Part shown: piece by piece, positions 49,662 through 60,381 of the stretch
Layout: each line of letters starts with the position of its first letter
How positions within the stretch are numbered: the first letter of the stretch is position 1
NCBI RefSeq assembly: GCF_023702715.1
Contig: NZ_CP098480.1
Location: 2,232,001 to 2,296,000 of the forward strand
Length of the DNA stretch: 64,000 nt
Source of the DNA: Acinetobacter sp. C32I
Lineage (GTDB): Bacteria; Pseudomonadota; Gammaproteobacteria; Pseudomonadales; Moraxellaceae
Direction of reading: 5' to 3'
Notes under the pieces: model-generated
Databases searched by the model: none
Seen by the model: only the letters and a program-made list of their open reading frames with translations
What the model was told of the DNA's origin: nothing
Program-made: the position numbers and the translations under genes

Positions 49662-52514
49662 ATTTTCTTCTATCGCAGGGGGTAACGGTGCCAGATAAGC
49701 AATCACCAGCATGACAGCCCCCGAACCAATAAATGAAATCACACGAGTTAAAGTGCCGCTTTGAGATAGATCCAATAACAACAGTTTCGCTACTACAATG
49801 GCTAACAAGGCCGCACCAACAAACCAGATTTGTCGGATATGACGGCGACTGGAAAAGGTCATCAGAATAAAGGCCAAAATCACCCATAGCAGTGTCAAAC
49901 TCAGTTGCACATCGCCATTCGACCAGATTGCTGTCCCCCAGAATGGTGTGCCCAGATAATGGTGCATGGCACGTACCACCACACTACTGAGCACCAATAG
50001 ACCAATCAAAATGGTGGTGACTTTAAAGCCCCACTCCATCGATCGCTCTGCACTAAAGTCATGCTGATATATCATCCAGATCAGGCCAGCAAACACCAAC
50101 AAAGACAAAAGATCGGTAGGATTGAATAGCGGTAAAGCATAATACTGTTCAGCCGAATACGGATCTAGACTAATCAGCAATAACCAGAACAGGCTTAAGC
50201 CCCATACAGGTAATTGATGTAATAACTGTGTTTTATGCAATCGTAATAACCCAACAGCATACATCACAGGGATCAACGCAAGCGCTGCAATCGGCATGAT
50301 TGGGAAAATGGCCAAACCGATACTGGCAAGACTCAACCACAGCAACGTCGCCCAAATCACCGTATAGACGCTAGACTTGCTCAAATTTAAGCTGATCAGC
50401 AGTAAGGACAATAAGCTCGCAGCGACAGCAAAGCTAACCTGATTTAAGGTGCTTGGCCAATGTCCTGTCGAATAAACCTCTACAGCAAAAGTTTCCCCGT
50501 ACAGCAGAAATAACAACACCGCCACCAAAATCAGCTGTAGATTGCCCCACTGCAAACGTGATTTAACATGCACAGCCAGACTAAACAATGCCAATAATAT
50601 TGTAGCAACGGCGAGATAAGGACTCAGTCCATACTGCTGCCATTGCATCAACTCAGCTCCTGCAATCGCGCCTGAATACAAACCAAGTGCCAGAAAAACC
50701 CCACTCAACATACGGGCACTGAAATACTTCTCGACTTCTTGATAATGCAATAAGTAAAAAGCAGAAATAAATTGAGCAAGCGCAAAAATCGCTGTACTTA
50801 AAATTGGAAAATGATCGTTTGACCACACTTGGAACAATAATGCTACTGAGCTTAATAACACCAGTGCCACGCCAACATAACGGCTTAAACGATATCGCTC
50901 GGTCACGCCCCAAACAATCAGTGCAGTTCCCTGAATTACCCAACCTGTTGAAGTCCAATGCGCCCCTTTGGCCAGCGGGAAAATCAACGCAACGAAGACC
51001 ACAGCAAGAATAAAGAAACTTTTGGCCAAAATTGATAATTGTGGATGCTGGCGTTTAATCCAGATATTTAAACTGATATACACAATCGCAAGTGCAACTG
51101 CCCCCCAAGTGAGTGCTGAGGTCGAGTTATGCATTAAATAAGCATGTAGCGAAAAGCCCAGTACAGGAACACTAAAAATCAGGCCTACATCTAAAATGGG
51201 TTGTAAACGCTCAGATGCCTGAGCTGTTTGTTGCTGCGCATTTTGAGCACGTAACATCAATTGGCTATAACGAATACTCAGCCAGATAAATAGCGCCATA
51301 TGTAGCCAGAGAATGATATCTAGCGTATTAAACTGCGCGGTTTTTGCATAAATCCCGATCGTCGAACCACCAATAAACATGGTGGCGAAGAAGGCAATTT
51401 GATGCAGAATTTTCCAGGGTTGAATAAAATTCAACGCGGCCACGGCTAAGTTAATGACAAAATAATAGCTAAATAAGAAAATCACATCAGGATGATTTTG
51501 TGGAATCACCAAGGGCGCTAGATAAGCCATGGTTAAAGCCAACATGGCCAAATACAAGGCTTGTTGCTTTAAACTCAGATAGACTGTCGCCAGTAATAGC
51601 ATCACAAATAAAATACTGGCGGTACTTAAGCTGGCAATGACGGCGAAATGATGCGAGAAGATCAGGGTTAAAAAAACCACCGCTAAACCGACGCCTTGTA
51701 AGGCCACTGCAAATAGCTGATTTTTCTTTTGCAGTAAATATCCTGCAACAGTAGTCGCAATCCCAGCAATCGCAATAAAGCCCAGTTTCACGCCTAGACT
51801 GAGTTGCCAATGTTCACTGGCAAAACGCAATAACAACACCACCCCAACCATAAGTACCGCGACGGCGACACGTAAAATTGGATTGCCATGTATCATCCAA
51901 TCCAATGCTGGCTGCCACCAAGCAGGTTGTTTGGATTCAGAAGGATGAGCAGCAGAGGTAGCGTTCTGAAGTATTGGACTTTGAACTGATTCAGATCGAG
52001 CCTGCATCCAAGCAGGCTGCTGCTGTTCCACAATTGCAGAGTTTGAAGCTGTCGTTTCATCCCATTCAGCAGATTGACCAATATTTAGCGTCTGTTGCTG
52101 TGGCTGAATTAAAATATCTGGATTGAGTGATTGTGTTGCAACCTGCTCTAAATGCAGCAATCGGGTTTGAAAAGCGCTGATGGTTTGAACCAAGCAAAGC
52201 AGCACCACCAACAAGGCACCACCTGCGAGCCACATCCAAGTATTGGCATAGGCAAATAGTGCGACGAGTGCCGCAGCATATATCACAATTTTTTGTACAC
52301 CAATACTGGCCCCTAATGCAGAATAGCTCGGTGCAGCTTGCTCTAGTTGCAGCAAACGCTGATGAATTTCAGATAGAACGTGCACAATTACAACGGTCAA
52401 TCCAATCCCAGCAGCAACAATTGTCCCTTGCCACTTCAATACAATTGCAGCCGCAAGCAATACAGCCAAGGCAATTAATACAACGATGAGTCCCTGTTTG
52501 TCTTTTTTATACAT
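49647..52514 (-). CDS. DUF2339 family polytopic membrane protein
   Basis: The 955-residue protein is almost wholly hydrophobic, with about 25 predicted membrane helices broken by one soluble segment (about residues 125-200, with QQQPAWMQARSES and SESKQPAWWQPALDWMIHGNPILRVAVAVLMVGVVLLLRFASE). The latter junction, with NPILRVAVAVLMVGVVLLLRF, is typical of DUF2339. The function of this family is unknown. It ends against the mscS stop (3-base overlap), within a shared palindrome. Confidence 0.85.
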   Translation of the reverse strand: MYKKDKQGLIVVLIALAVLLAAAIVLKWQGTIVAAGIGLTVVIVHVLSEIHQRLLQLEQAAPSYSALGASIGVQKIVIYAAALVALFAYANTWMWLAGGALLVVLLCLVQTISAFQTRLLHLEQVATQSLNPDILIQPQQQTLNIGQSAEWDETTASNSAIVEQQQPAWMQARSESVQSPILQNATSAAHPSESKQPAWWQPALDWMIHGNPILRVAVAVLMVGVVLLLRFASEHWQLSLGVKLGFIAIAGIATTVAGYLLQKKNQLFAVALQGVGLAVVFLTLIFSHHFAVIASLSTASILFVMLLLATVYLSLKQQALYLAMLALTMAYLAPLVIPQNHPDVIFLFSYYFVINLAVAALNFIQPWKILHQIAFFATMFIGGSTIGIYAKTAQFNTLDIILWLHMALFIWLSIRYSQLMLRAQNAQQQTAQASERLQPILDVGLIFSVPVLGFSLHAYLMHNSTSALTWGAVALAIVYISLNIWIKRQHPQLSILAKSFFILAVVFVALIFPLAKGAHWTSTGWVIQGTALIVWGVTERYRLSRYVGVALVLLSSVALLFQVWSNDHFPILSTAIFALAQFISAFYLLHYQEVEKYFSARMLSGVFLALGLYSGAIAGAELMQWQQYGLSPYLAVATILLALFSLAVHVKSRLQWGNLQLILVAVLLFLLYGETFAVEVYSTGHWPSTLNQVSFAVAASLLSLLLISLNLSKSSVYTVIWATLLWLSLASIGLAIFPIMPIAALALIPVMYAVGLLRLHKTQLLHQLPVWGLSLFWLLLISLDPYSAEQYYALPLFNPTDLLSLLVFAGLIWMIYQHDFSAERSMEWGFKVTTILIGLLVLSSVVVRAMHHYLGTPFWGTAIWSNGDVQLSLTLLWVILAFILMTFSSRRHIRQIWFVGAALLAIVVAKLLLLDLSQSGTLTRVISFIGSGAVMLVIAYLAPLPPAIEENQKES

Positions 52515-52702
52515 AGACTTATATCAATTATGACAGCTTCATTGCGGCTATCTTACTTGATCACTAGATAGGCAGGTATTGTTACATACAAAATACTGCA
52601 AATTTTAAACGACACAAGCAGCCGCTCTCCGTCCAGTTCAGATAAGACAGCCACCACTTTTTCACGTAAAATACCGAGTAATTTATAATTAGGATTTGCG
52701 CA

Positions 52703-55468
52703 ATGCCACCTTTTGTCTTGGTAGACGGGTCTTATTTCTTATTTCGTGCTTTTCACGCCTTACCCCCATTAACCACGTCGACTGGCTTACATACCAATGC
52801 CATTCGAGGTGCAATATCAGCGATCCAAAAACTGATGCGCCGCACTCAACCGACGCATATGGCTGTGATTTTTGATACGCCAGAGCCGACTTTCCGTCAT
52901 AAATTATCGCCAATCTACAAAGGCGACCGTCCAAGCATGCCTGAAGAATTATCTCAACAAATTCCCTATTTGCATGCCTTAATCAAAGCGCAAGGCATTC
53001 CTCTGTATTTTCTCGCGGGTGCGGAAGCGGATGACATTATTGGTACGCTAACTAAACGTGCCTTGGCAGAAGGTCATCACGTCCTCATCTCGACCGGCGA
53101 CAAAGACATGGCACAGTTGGTGAATGAACATGTCAAACTGGAAGACAGTTTTAAAGAACGTGTTTTAGATGAAGCGGGGGTGTTTGAAAAGTTTGGGGTA
53201 CATCCAAATCAAATCATTGATTACCTCACCCTGATGGGCGATGCGTCTGACGGTATCATGGGCGTTCCGGGTGTGGGTGCAAAAACAGCGGCGAAGCTGT
53301 TGAATGAATATGGCACACTCAACAATATTATTGCCAATGCTGATCAGCTTAAAGGCAAACTCAGCCAGAATATTAAAGATAATGTAGACAACATCAAAGT
53401 TGACCATCAACTGGCCAGCATTGTCTGTGATCTCGATCTTGCTTTAGATTGGCACGACCTAAAACTCACCAACCCGAATGTGGATCAACTCCGTGAGCTC
53501 TATACTGAATTAGAGTTTCGTAATCAGTTACAGTCGCTGGATCATCCCAACAATCCAAATAGTCCTGCGTATCAACAAACCTCGCAAAGTATTGCCAAAG
53601 CTGAACAAAAAGCAGAACCCGTGGTGGCTGAAGATCATGCCAATCTTTCAAGCCAAGATGATCAACTCGGTAATGCGACTTATCATACGGTATTGAGCCA
53701 ACAAGCTTGGGATGCCCTATTGCAGCGTATGCAGCAAGCCGATCATTTTGCGATTGATACCGAAACGACTAATCTGGATTATCGCTTCGCCGAACTAGTC
53801 GGTTTCTCGGTGGCATTTGATGCCAAAGATGCCTATTACGTTCCTGTGGCACATGACTATGAAGGTGCCCCTGAACAACTGAATCGTGAACAGCTTCTCG
53901 CTCAGATCAAACCGATTCTTGAAAATGAACAGGTCAAGAAAATTGGTCATCATCTCAAATATGATGCGCATATCTTTGCCAATCACGGTATCACCATTCA
54001 AGGCTGGTATTTCGATACCATGCTCGCTTCATATGTATTGAATGCCGCTGCAACGCGACATGGTATGGACGATGTTGCTCGTCTTTATCTCAGTCATTTG
54101 ACCACCACTTTTGAACAAATCGCAGGTAAAGGCGCCAAACAAAAAACCTTTAACCAGATTGAGCTCGAAGTCGCAGCGCATTATGCGGCTGAGGATGCGC
54201 ATGTCACGTATCGTTTGTATGAGGTGCTCGCAGCAAAACTGAAAGCCCATCCAGAACTGGTCAATATTCTGCATAATATTGAAATGCCTGTTGCTCGCGT
54301 GCTCACGGGCATGGAAGAAGATGGCATTAAGCTGGATCATCAATTCCTCGATCAACTCAGTGTCGAGTTTTCAGAAACCATTCAAACGCTGGAAGCTCAA
54401 GCAGCAGAACTGGCAGGTGAAGCCTTTAATGTTGCCTCACCCAAGCAAGTCGGTGAAGTCCTGTTTGAAAAGCTAGGACTCAAAGGCGGTAAGAAAACTG
54501 CAACAGGTCAATACAGTACCAGTGAAAGTATTCTAGAGAAAATCGAACATCCATTGGCTGAAGTCATTTTAGAACATCGTGGCTTGGCAAAACTCAAAAA
54601 TACCTACACCGATCGCCTGATTGAACAATCGCATGACACAACCCATCGTGTACATACCAGCTATCATCAAGCTTTAACTGCAACAGGTCGTTTGTCTTCA
54701 ACCGATCCAAACCTGCAAAACATTCCAATCCGTACCCCGATTGGGCGTCAAATTCGTAAAGCCTTTATTGCACCTGAGGGTCGAGTGTTACTCGCGGCCG
54801 ATTATTCACAAATCGAATTGCGTTTGATGGCACATTTCTCTCAAGATGATGCCTTAGTGCATGCCTTCCAGCAAGGTCAGGACGTGCATCGCCGTACCGC
54901 ATCTGAAGTGCTTGGCATTGCCATTGAAGATGTCACCAATGACCAACGCCGCCAAGCCAAAGCGGTGAACTTTGGTCTGCTCTATGGTATGTCTGAATTT
55001 GGTCTCACCCGTCAGCTTGGCTTTAGCCGTGAAGAGTCACGTAGCTATATCGCACGTTACTTCCAACGCTATCCGGGCGTATTGGATTATATGGAACGTA
55101 CGCGTCAGATTGCACGTGAGCAAGGCTTTGTTGAAACCATTTTAGGCCGTCGTCTATACACACCAGACATTATGGCCAGCAATAAAATGATCAAACAAGC
55201 GGCTGAACGCGCGGCCATCAATGCGCCTTTACAAGGCAGTGCGGCAGATATTATTAAACTGGCCATGATTGCAGTGGATAAAATGCTGCCTAAAGATCAA
55301 GCCAAGCTGTTATTACAAGTACACGATGAACTTGTGTTTGAAGCGGATGCTGCGATTGCGGATGAACTATCCAAGCAAATTGCTGACGTGATGCAATCGG
55401 TATTGGAAATTTCAGTGCCGTTTGTGGTTGAAGTTGGACAAGGTCCAAACTGGGATGCTGCCCACTAA
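52703..55468 (+). CDS. polA: DNA polymerase I
   Basis: The 921-residue enzyme has all three domains. The 5' nuclease (residues 1-290) has LVDGSYFLFRAFHALPP, AEADDIIG, STGDKDMAQL and GVPGVGAKTA. The 3'-5' proofreading domain (about 330-510) has the metal ligands in FAIDTETTNLD and KYDAHIFANHG, so it should be active. The polymerase domain has motif A DYSQIELRLMAHFS, motif B RRQAKAVNFGLLYG and motif C QVHDELVFE. AGGAT lies before the ATG. It fills gaps in replication and repair. Confidence 0.98.
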   Translation: MPPFVLVDGSYFLFRAFHALPPLTTSTGLHTNAIRGAISAIQKLMRRTQPTHMAVIFDTPEPTFRHKLSPIYKGDRPSMPEELSQQIPYLHALIKAQGIPLYFLAGAEADDIIGTLTKRALAEGHHVLISTGDKDMAQLVNEHVKLEDSFKERVLDEAGVFEKFGVHPNQIIDYLTLMGDASDGIMGVPGVGAKTAAKLLNEYGTLNNIIANADQLKGKLSQNIKDNVDNIKVDHQLASIVCDLDLALDWHDLKLTNPNVDQLRELYTELEFRNQLQSLDHPNNPNSPAYQQTSQSIAKAEQKAEPVVAEDHANLSSQDDQLGNATYHTVLSQQAWDALLQRMQQADHFAIDTETTNLDYRFAELVGFSVAFDAKDAYYVPVAHDYEGAPEQLNREQLLAQIKPILENEQVKKIGHHLKYDAHIFANHGITIQGWYFDTMLASYVLNAAATRHGMDDVARLYLSHLTTTFEQIAGKGAKQKTFNQIELEVAAHYAAEDAHVTYRLYEVLAAKLKAHPELVNILHNIEMPVARVLTGMEEDGIKLDHQFLDQLSVEFSETIQTLEAQAAELAGEAFNVASPKQVGEVLFEKLGLKGGKKTATGQYSTSESILEKIEHPLAEVILEHRGLAKLKNTYTDRLIEQSHDTTHRVHTSYHQALTATGRLSSTDPNLQNIPIRTPIGRQIRKAFIAPEGRVLLAADYSQIELRLMAHFSQDDALVHAFQQGQDVHRRTASEVLGIAIEDVTNDQRRQAKAVNFGLLYGMSEFGLTRQLGFSREESRSYIARYFQRYPGVLDYMERTRQIAREQGFVETILGRRLYTPDIMASNKMIKQAAERAAINAPLQGSAADIIKLAMIAVDKMLPKDQAKLLLQVHDELVFEADAAIADELSKQIADVMQSVLEISVPFVVEVGQGPNWDAAH

Positions 55469-55594
55469 GCCATCCACACATTAGAAAACAAAATGTTTCT
55501 TGCAGACAGGGGATAAACTCCCCTGCGCTACAAGAACACTGAAAATAAAGAATAGCTGATAAAAATTAATTCGTATAGGAGAAAGGAATGCACT

Positions 55595-56722
55595 ATGTCC
55601 TTTAATCAAGTTCAATTTAACCGTCATCATTCCATTGACACACTCCGCTTTATTTCAATCTTTCTAGTTTTACTGCATCACTTTAATATCCCTTATAAGC
55701 TCTTTGACACCTCGATCAATTTTCAGATTTTTGGTGAAAACATCACCACGCTTTTAGCCCGCAATGGTAACTATGGGGTTACCATGTTTTTTGTGATCTC
55801 GGGCTATCTCATCACCTCACATACCATCAAACGCTGGGGTGCATTACATCAGATCAATACGCGCGACTTTTATATTTCACGATTCGCTCGCATCATGCCG
55901 ACCTTGATTCTGCTGATCTGTCTGGTCAATCTCTTCGGTGCATTTGAGCTTAAACCTTTTATGACTCAGGCTCCCAATGGCATTGTGGTGGCTCAATCAA
56001 CAGTAAACTTGGCAGCACTGACCTTTTGGATGAATATCCTGATTATTGAAAATGGCTGGGTCAACTATGCGCTTGGCGTGTTATGGTCTTTATCTGTGGA
56101 AGAAGTCTTTTATTTACTTTTCCCACTAACAGCACTGCTATTCAAGAAGAAGCCCTACTTTCTATTTGTCTGTGTTGCTGTAATTTTATTTGCGCCGTAT
56201 TTTAGATATTTACATTATGGCGAGGAAAGTGGTGCGTACCTCTATCATTACTTCTCCAGTTTTGATGGGATTGCCTTTGGTTGTATTGCAGCACTGATTG
56301 CACCGCAACTGAAACTGCAAGCCAAAACTTGGTTAGCGCTGAAATACATTGCCATTGCGACCATGTTCATTATTTATTTTTCTGCACCGATTAAACAAAA
56401 CTGTATTTGGGGCGTCAGCCTATTTGCTCTTGCGACAGCAATCGTGATTGTTGCGAATGTGGCAAATGAACATACCACCACGCAGACACAACGTTTTAAG
56501 TGGTTACAGGAGATTGGCAAGAACAGTTATGAAATTTATTTATTCCACCTGATTATTTTAGGTTTTTTTAAACTGTTTTATACGCCAGCAGTCACAGAAG
56601 GCAACATCAAACTGGTCTTATTGTTGATTTATTTCGTCCTTGCGATTGGGCTAGGTGCTTTCATTGCACGCTATTTCTCCAATCCACTCAATCGAGCAAT
56701 ACGGCAACGTTGGATCAAGTAA
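55595..56722 (+). CDS. Acyltransferase family 3 membrane protein (OafA/YrhL-like)
   Basis: The 375-residue protein has about ten hydrophobic segments and the family motifs SIDTLRFISIFLVLLHHFN (with the catalytic His in the first helix), TMFFVISGYLIT, DFYISRFARIMPTLI and VLWSLSVEEVFYLLFP. Such enzymes O-acetylate or O-succinylate surface sugars; the substrate is unknown. AGGAGAAAGG lies upstream of the ATG. It stands alone and ends in a strong terminator. Confidence 0.92.
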   Translation: MSFNQVQFNRHHSIDTLRFISIFLVLLHHFNIPYKLFDTSINFQIFGENITTLLARNGNYGVTMFFVISGYLITSHTIKRWGALHQINTRDFYISRFARIMPTLILLICLVNLFGAFELKPFMTQAPNGIVVAQSTVNLAALTFWMNILIIENGWVNYALGVLWSLSVEEVFYLLFPLTALLFKKKPYFLFVCVAVILFAPYFRYLHYGEESGAYLYHYFSSFDGIAFGCIAALIAPQLKLQAKTWLALKYIAIATMFIIYFSAPIKQNCIWGVSLFALATAIVIVANVANEHTTTQTQRFKWLQEIGKNSYEIYLFHLIILGFFKLFYTPAVTEGNIKLVLLLIYFVLAIGLGAFIARYFSNPLNRAIRQRWIK

Positions 56723-56753
56723 TAAAAAATGGGCGTTACGCCCATTTTTTATT
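56721..56753. terminator. Bidirectional terminator between the acyltransferase and yggT
   Basis: TGGGCG and CGCCCA with a TTA loop and A/T runs on both sides form a strong hairpin between convergent genes. Confidence 0.92.
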
Positions 56754-56766
56754 GAATCAGCTTTGC

Positions 56767-57336
56767 TTAAAGACCCATTAATAGCACTTTAGCGGCTTCA
56801 TTCATCAGAATCTCAGCGACGTACAAAGCCAAGAAAGCCAAAATTGGAGACAGGTCGATCATCCCCATATTCGGTAATAAACGACGGAATGGTGCAAGCA
56901 ATGGCTCAGCCAATTCTTGAATCACTTCGATATAAGGCGAACGTGTCTGAGTAAACATCACCACCCAACTGAGAATAATGGTGGCAAAGATCAAATAACG
57001 ACAGAAACGAATCAAGTCCTGAATCATAGTCACAAAGGTGGTGATCACCAAATACACGGCACTATGCGGCATCTGTCCAGACAAATACATCAAACCGAAC
57101 ATTTTCAACAGATACAACACCACCAACAAGGCAACCGCCGCTAAATTGACACGGCCCTTACCCACTGTTGGGAAAATACGGCTAAAAATATCTACAATCT
57201 TGGTGGCTTTCACGGTTGAAAGTACCACAGGATTGTATGGACTCACTGCCGCCAATTGCATTAAAAAACGGAAAAAGACCAATAAAATTGCAACATTGAT
57301 CAAAACACCAAAAATTAGCGCAGAACTTGCACCCAT
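56767..57336 (-). CDS. YggT family membrane protein
   Basis: The 189-residue product has two YggT repeats, each with two hydrophobic segments. The repeats read LLVFFRFLMQLAAVSPYNPVVLSTVKATKIV and ATIILSWVVMFTQTRSPYIEVIQELAEPLLAPFRRLLP. Bacterial YggT proteins are inner-membrane proteins linked to osmotic tolerance or to cell division; no precise role is known. It follows proC by 16 bases, as is common, so the two form an operon. Confidence 0.92.
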   Translation of the reverse strand: MGASSALIFGVLINVAILLVFFRFLMQLAAVSPYNPVVLSTVKATKIVDIFSRIFPTVGKGRVNLAAVALLVVLYLLKMFGLMYLSGQMPHSAVYLVITTFVTMIQDLIRFCRYLIFATIILSWVVMFTQTRSPYIEVIQELAEPLLAPFRRLLPNMGMIDLSPILAFLALYVAEILMNEAAKVLLMGL

Positions 57337-57352
57337 AATTGTCTTATCCTAC

Positions 57353-58192
57353 TTAAACCGATTTAGTCTTGTCACCCAACTCTTGCGCTAGCTCTTGGCT
57401 ACGCTTCTGAGCTGCTGCAAGCGCTGCTTGAATATTTTGTGAAATCTGCGCACGATCAAACACTTCTAAAGCTGCTTGCGTTGTACCATTTGGAGAGGTC
57501 ACATTTTTACGTAATTCTGCGGGAGAATTCGAGCTGGTAATCGCCATTTGTGCCGCACCTAACGCTGTTTGCAGCGTTAATGCAGTCGCGACTTTCTCAT
57601 CTAAGCCCAAGTTTTTACCTGCACGGATCATACTTTCCATCAAATAAAAGAAATATGCAGGACCAGAACCAGAGACTGCTGTTACAGCATCAATTTGAGC
57701 TTCCGTTTCAACCCAAATCGTTAAGCCAGTTGCCGCTAAAATTTGACTGGTTAACTCGCGATCTTGCGCATTCACAGCATCAGATGCATAAATACCATGT
57801 GCACCTGTTTGTACCAATGCTGGTGTATTCGGCATCACACGAACAATTCGCTGACTACCGCCAATGAGATCTGAAATGGTCTGAATTTCAGCACCCGCAA
57901 TAATTGAAATGACCAGTTTATCTGACAATAGCCCTTTTAATGGTTGTAATACCGTTGCCAAGACCTGTGGCTTTACCGCCAATACAACAACATCCGCATT
58001 TTTAATTGCTTCGACATTGTCTGTGGTGGTTTGAATGCTTTTTTCTTCTAAGATGTGACGAATTTGTTCTACAGGATCAGAAACCGTAATGCGGGTTGTG
58101 GGTAAACCACGAGACAGCAATCCACCAATCAAGGCTTGTGCCATGTTACCGCCGCCAATAAAACAAATATTTTGATTCAATGTTGTCGCCAT
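57353..58192 (-). CDS. proC: Pyrroline-5-carboxylate reductase
   Basis: The 279-residue NAD(P)H enzyme reduces pyrroline-5-carboxylate to proline. It has the Rossmann start ICFIGGGNMAQALIGGLLSRG, AVKPQVLATVL, VVRVMPNTPALV-type segment (RIVRVMPNTPALVQTG) and the signature ALTLQTALGAAQMAITSSNSPAELRKNVTSPNGTTQAAL. It starts 3 bases after the tilS stop. Confidence 0.96.
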   Translation of the reverse strand: MATTLNQNICFIGGGNMAQALIGGLLSRGLPTTRITVSDPVEQIRHILEEKSIQTTTDNVEAIKNADVVVLAVKPQVLATVLQPLKGLLSDKLVISIIAGAEIQTISDLIGGSQRIVRVMPNTPALVQTGAHGIYASDAVNAQDRELTSQILAATGLTIWVETEAQIDAVTAVSGSGPAYFFYLMESMIRAGKNLGLDEKVATALTLQTALGAAQMAITSSNSPAELRKNVTSPNGTTQAALEVFDRAQISQNIQAALAAAQKRSQELAQELGDKTKSV

Positions 58193-58195
58193 GTC

Positions 58196-59587
58196 CTACT
58201 CATCATATGAAAAAGACTGCTGAAAAAAGTCATTACAGTCAGAAATTAAACTTGGTTGCCAACCGCCCTGCTCTAAATAATCAGATTGCGCCAACCAAAA
58301 ACCCTTTGGGCTAAAAACCCCAAGCATAACATTATCTACGACTAATATTTGAATTGTATGACGTAACCAAGGCAAAATCTGCGCTTCTTGAATGGCTTTT
58401 TTCAATGGCCAATGCCCAACACGCCCATACAAGTGAATTTTTTCACCGCCTTGTCGTTTAAGCAACCTTAACTCTCGCCCTAAAAGCCGAGATGAAAGAC
58501 CAATTTTTTGAGTTTCAATCTTAAATTGTCCCGCCGCAACATTGATGGTTTCACCCATATCAAACTGTTGCGACAACGTATCTGGAAAGGAAAATAATTT
58601 TTCTGCATATAACTCATCATAGCTTAAGCGATATAATGTTTTCTGATAGCGCACAAAATAATGTTGGTTGAAATGCAGAATTGCTTGCGCATCAGGTTTT
58701 GCCAGAATTACTTCATGTTGTAAGCGTTGCACCATATCGTAACTGGGACGATATTGATCATTTCCTTTCATCCAGGCAGACAATAACTGACTTTGTCGAG
58801 CAGCTGACAGTTGTGCCAATTTGATCAGATCGAGCTGATGATTGGTGGCACATTGTTGCCAATCTACTTGCAACACCTGATCCAGTATTTCAGCCGCATC
58901 TTGCATTAAATAACTGCTGCGCGCGACAGCCGCCTGCATTTTAGGAAAACGTTGTTGCAACATCGGCCAGAGCTGTTCCCGACACCATGCCCGATCATAA
59001 TGCGTATCGTGATTGCTTGGATCAGTCACATAGTCAAAACCGAGCTGTGCTGTCCATTGCTCTATCTGTTCGCGGCTGAGTTCCAGAAACGGCCGCCAAA
59101 TGGTCATCTCTTGACGCACATCAAGCTGCTGCATGGCCGCAAGTCCATTGACTCCGGCCCCTGAGAATAAACGCAATAACAATGTTTCTGCTTGGTCTTG
59201 CTGATGATGGGCTAACACCAAAAATTCATTCGATTTTAAATGCTGTTGATACGCTTGATAACGGGCATCACGTGCTTGCTGTTCTAAATTACCAGCCTCG
59301 ACCGAGACTTTTTGAACAATACAAGCAATATTGAGTGCATTCGCATGCTGTTGAACCAACTGCCCCCATTCACCACTTCTGCTTTGCAGTTGATGGTCGA
59401 TATAAATCGCACGGCTTCGGTGTGGAAAAAGTTCAGACATCAGATACAGCAACAGCATGGAATCCATGCCGCCGCTACACCCAATCAGGAATTGAGTTTG
59501 TTCAGAAAAATGCTGAGTTTGTACTAAGACGCGATGCCTAAATTGCTGCTGCCAAACTTCATTAAACGTTGATAACGTGCGTCGCAT
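58196..59587 (-). CDS. tilS: tRNA(Ile)-lysidine synthase
   Basis: The 463-residue enzyme changes C34 of tRNA-Ile2 to lysidine so that it reads AUA. It has the PP-loop [18 protein letters not shown] (residues 34-51), [21 protein letters not shown] and [22 protein letters not shown]. The start at 59587 overlaps the end of accA by 64 bases. No ATG, GTG or TTG occurs between the accA stop and the PP-loop, so an overlap of some length is required. Confidence 0.94.
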   Translation of the reverse strand: MRRTLSTFNEVWQQQFRHRVLVQTQHFSEQTQFLIGCSGGMDSMLLLYLMSELFPHRSRAIYIDHQLQSRSGEWGQLVQQHANALNIACIVQKVSVEAGNLEQQARDARYQAYQQHLKSNEFLVLAHHQQDQAETLLLRLFSGAGVNGLAAMQQLDVRQEMTIWRPFLELSREQIEQWTAQLGFDYVTDPSNHDTHYDRAWCREQLWPMLQQRFPKMQAAVARSSYLMQDAAEILDQVLQVDWQQCATNHQLDLIKLAQLSAARQSQLLSAWMKGNDQYRPSYDMVQRLQHEVILAKPDAQAILHFNQHYFVRYQKTLYRLSYDELYAEKLFSFPDTLSQQFDMGETINVAAGQFKIETQKIGLSSRLLGRELRLLKRQGGEKIHLYGRVGHWPLKKAIQEAQILPWLRHTIQILVVDNVMLGVFSPKGFWLAQSDYLEQGGWQPSLISDCNDFFQQSFSYDE

Positions 59588-60348
59588 CGTTCTTGCGCAT
59601 CCATCGGTTGCAATTCATCTAAAGCTTGTTTAAGCACATCTTTTAACGCATGCATGACTTTTTCAGGTTGCGTATGTGCGCCCTCGCCTTCATCCACAAC
59701 ATATTCGACGATGCCTAAAGCCTTCAGTTTGTCTGCGGTTAAAGCCAGTGCCTCACTCGCCTGAGCCGCTTTATCTGCAGTTTTCCACAAAATAGACGCA
59801 CAGCCTTCAGGTGAAATGACTGAGTAAATACTATGTGACAGCATAACCACACGGTCAGCAACACCGATCCCCAATGCGCCACCAGAACCACCTTCACCTA
59901 GAATCGTGGCAATCACAGGCACTTTCAAACTTGAAAGTTGTGCCAAGCTGGTCGCAATCGCTTCGGCTTGACCACGTTCTTCCGCACCTACACCTGGGTA
60001 TGCGCCCATGGTATCGACAAAAGTAAACACAGGTAAATTAAAACGTTCAGCCATATCAAGCAAACGTTGTGATTTACGATAACCTTCTGGGTTACACATC
60101 CCAAAGTTATGCTGTAACTTTTCACGCGTGCTACGGCCACGGTGTTGACCAACCACCATCACAGGCTGTCCATCAAAACGTGCCAAACCACCGATCATGG
60201 CCCCGTCATCACCATATAAACGGTCGCCATGAAGAGCATCAAATTCAGTAAAGATTTCACTGACATAATCTAGAAATTGCGGACGTTCAGGATGTCGTGC
60301 AATTTGAACCGTAGCCCAAGCCTTGGACTGAGTCGCTTTATTTTTCAT
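59524..60348 (-). CDS. accA: Acetyl-CoA carboxylase carboxyltransferase subunit alpha
   Basis: The 274-residue subunit moves the carboxyl group from biotin to acetyl-CoA with AccD, in the first step of fatty-acid synthesis. It is a compact AccA, with [101 protein letters not shown] and [19 protein letters not shown]. It is a little shorter than the E. coli protein (about 319) because it lacks most of the N-terminal helical extension. Confidence 0.95.
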   Translation of the reverse strand: MKNKATQSKAWATVQIARHPERPQFLDYVSEIFTEFDALHGDRLYGDDGAMIGGLARFDGQPVMVVGQHRGRSTREKLQHNFGMCNPEGYRKSQRLLDMAERFNLPVFTFVDTMGAYPGVGAEERGQAEAIATSLAQLSSLKVPVIATILGEGGSGGALGIGVADRVVMLSHSIYSVISPEGCASILWKTADKAAQASEALALTADKLKALGIVEYVVDEGEGAHTQPEKVMHALKDVLKQALDELQPMDAQERCDARYQRLMKFGSSNLGIAS

Positions 60349-60381
60349 AAGTCGTAGATAATCCCTAACGAGGATGTATTG

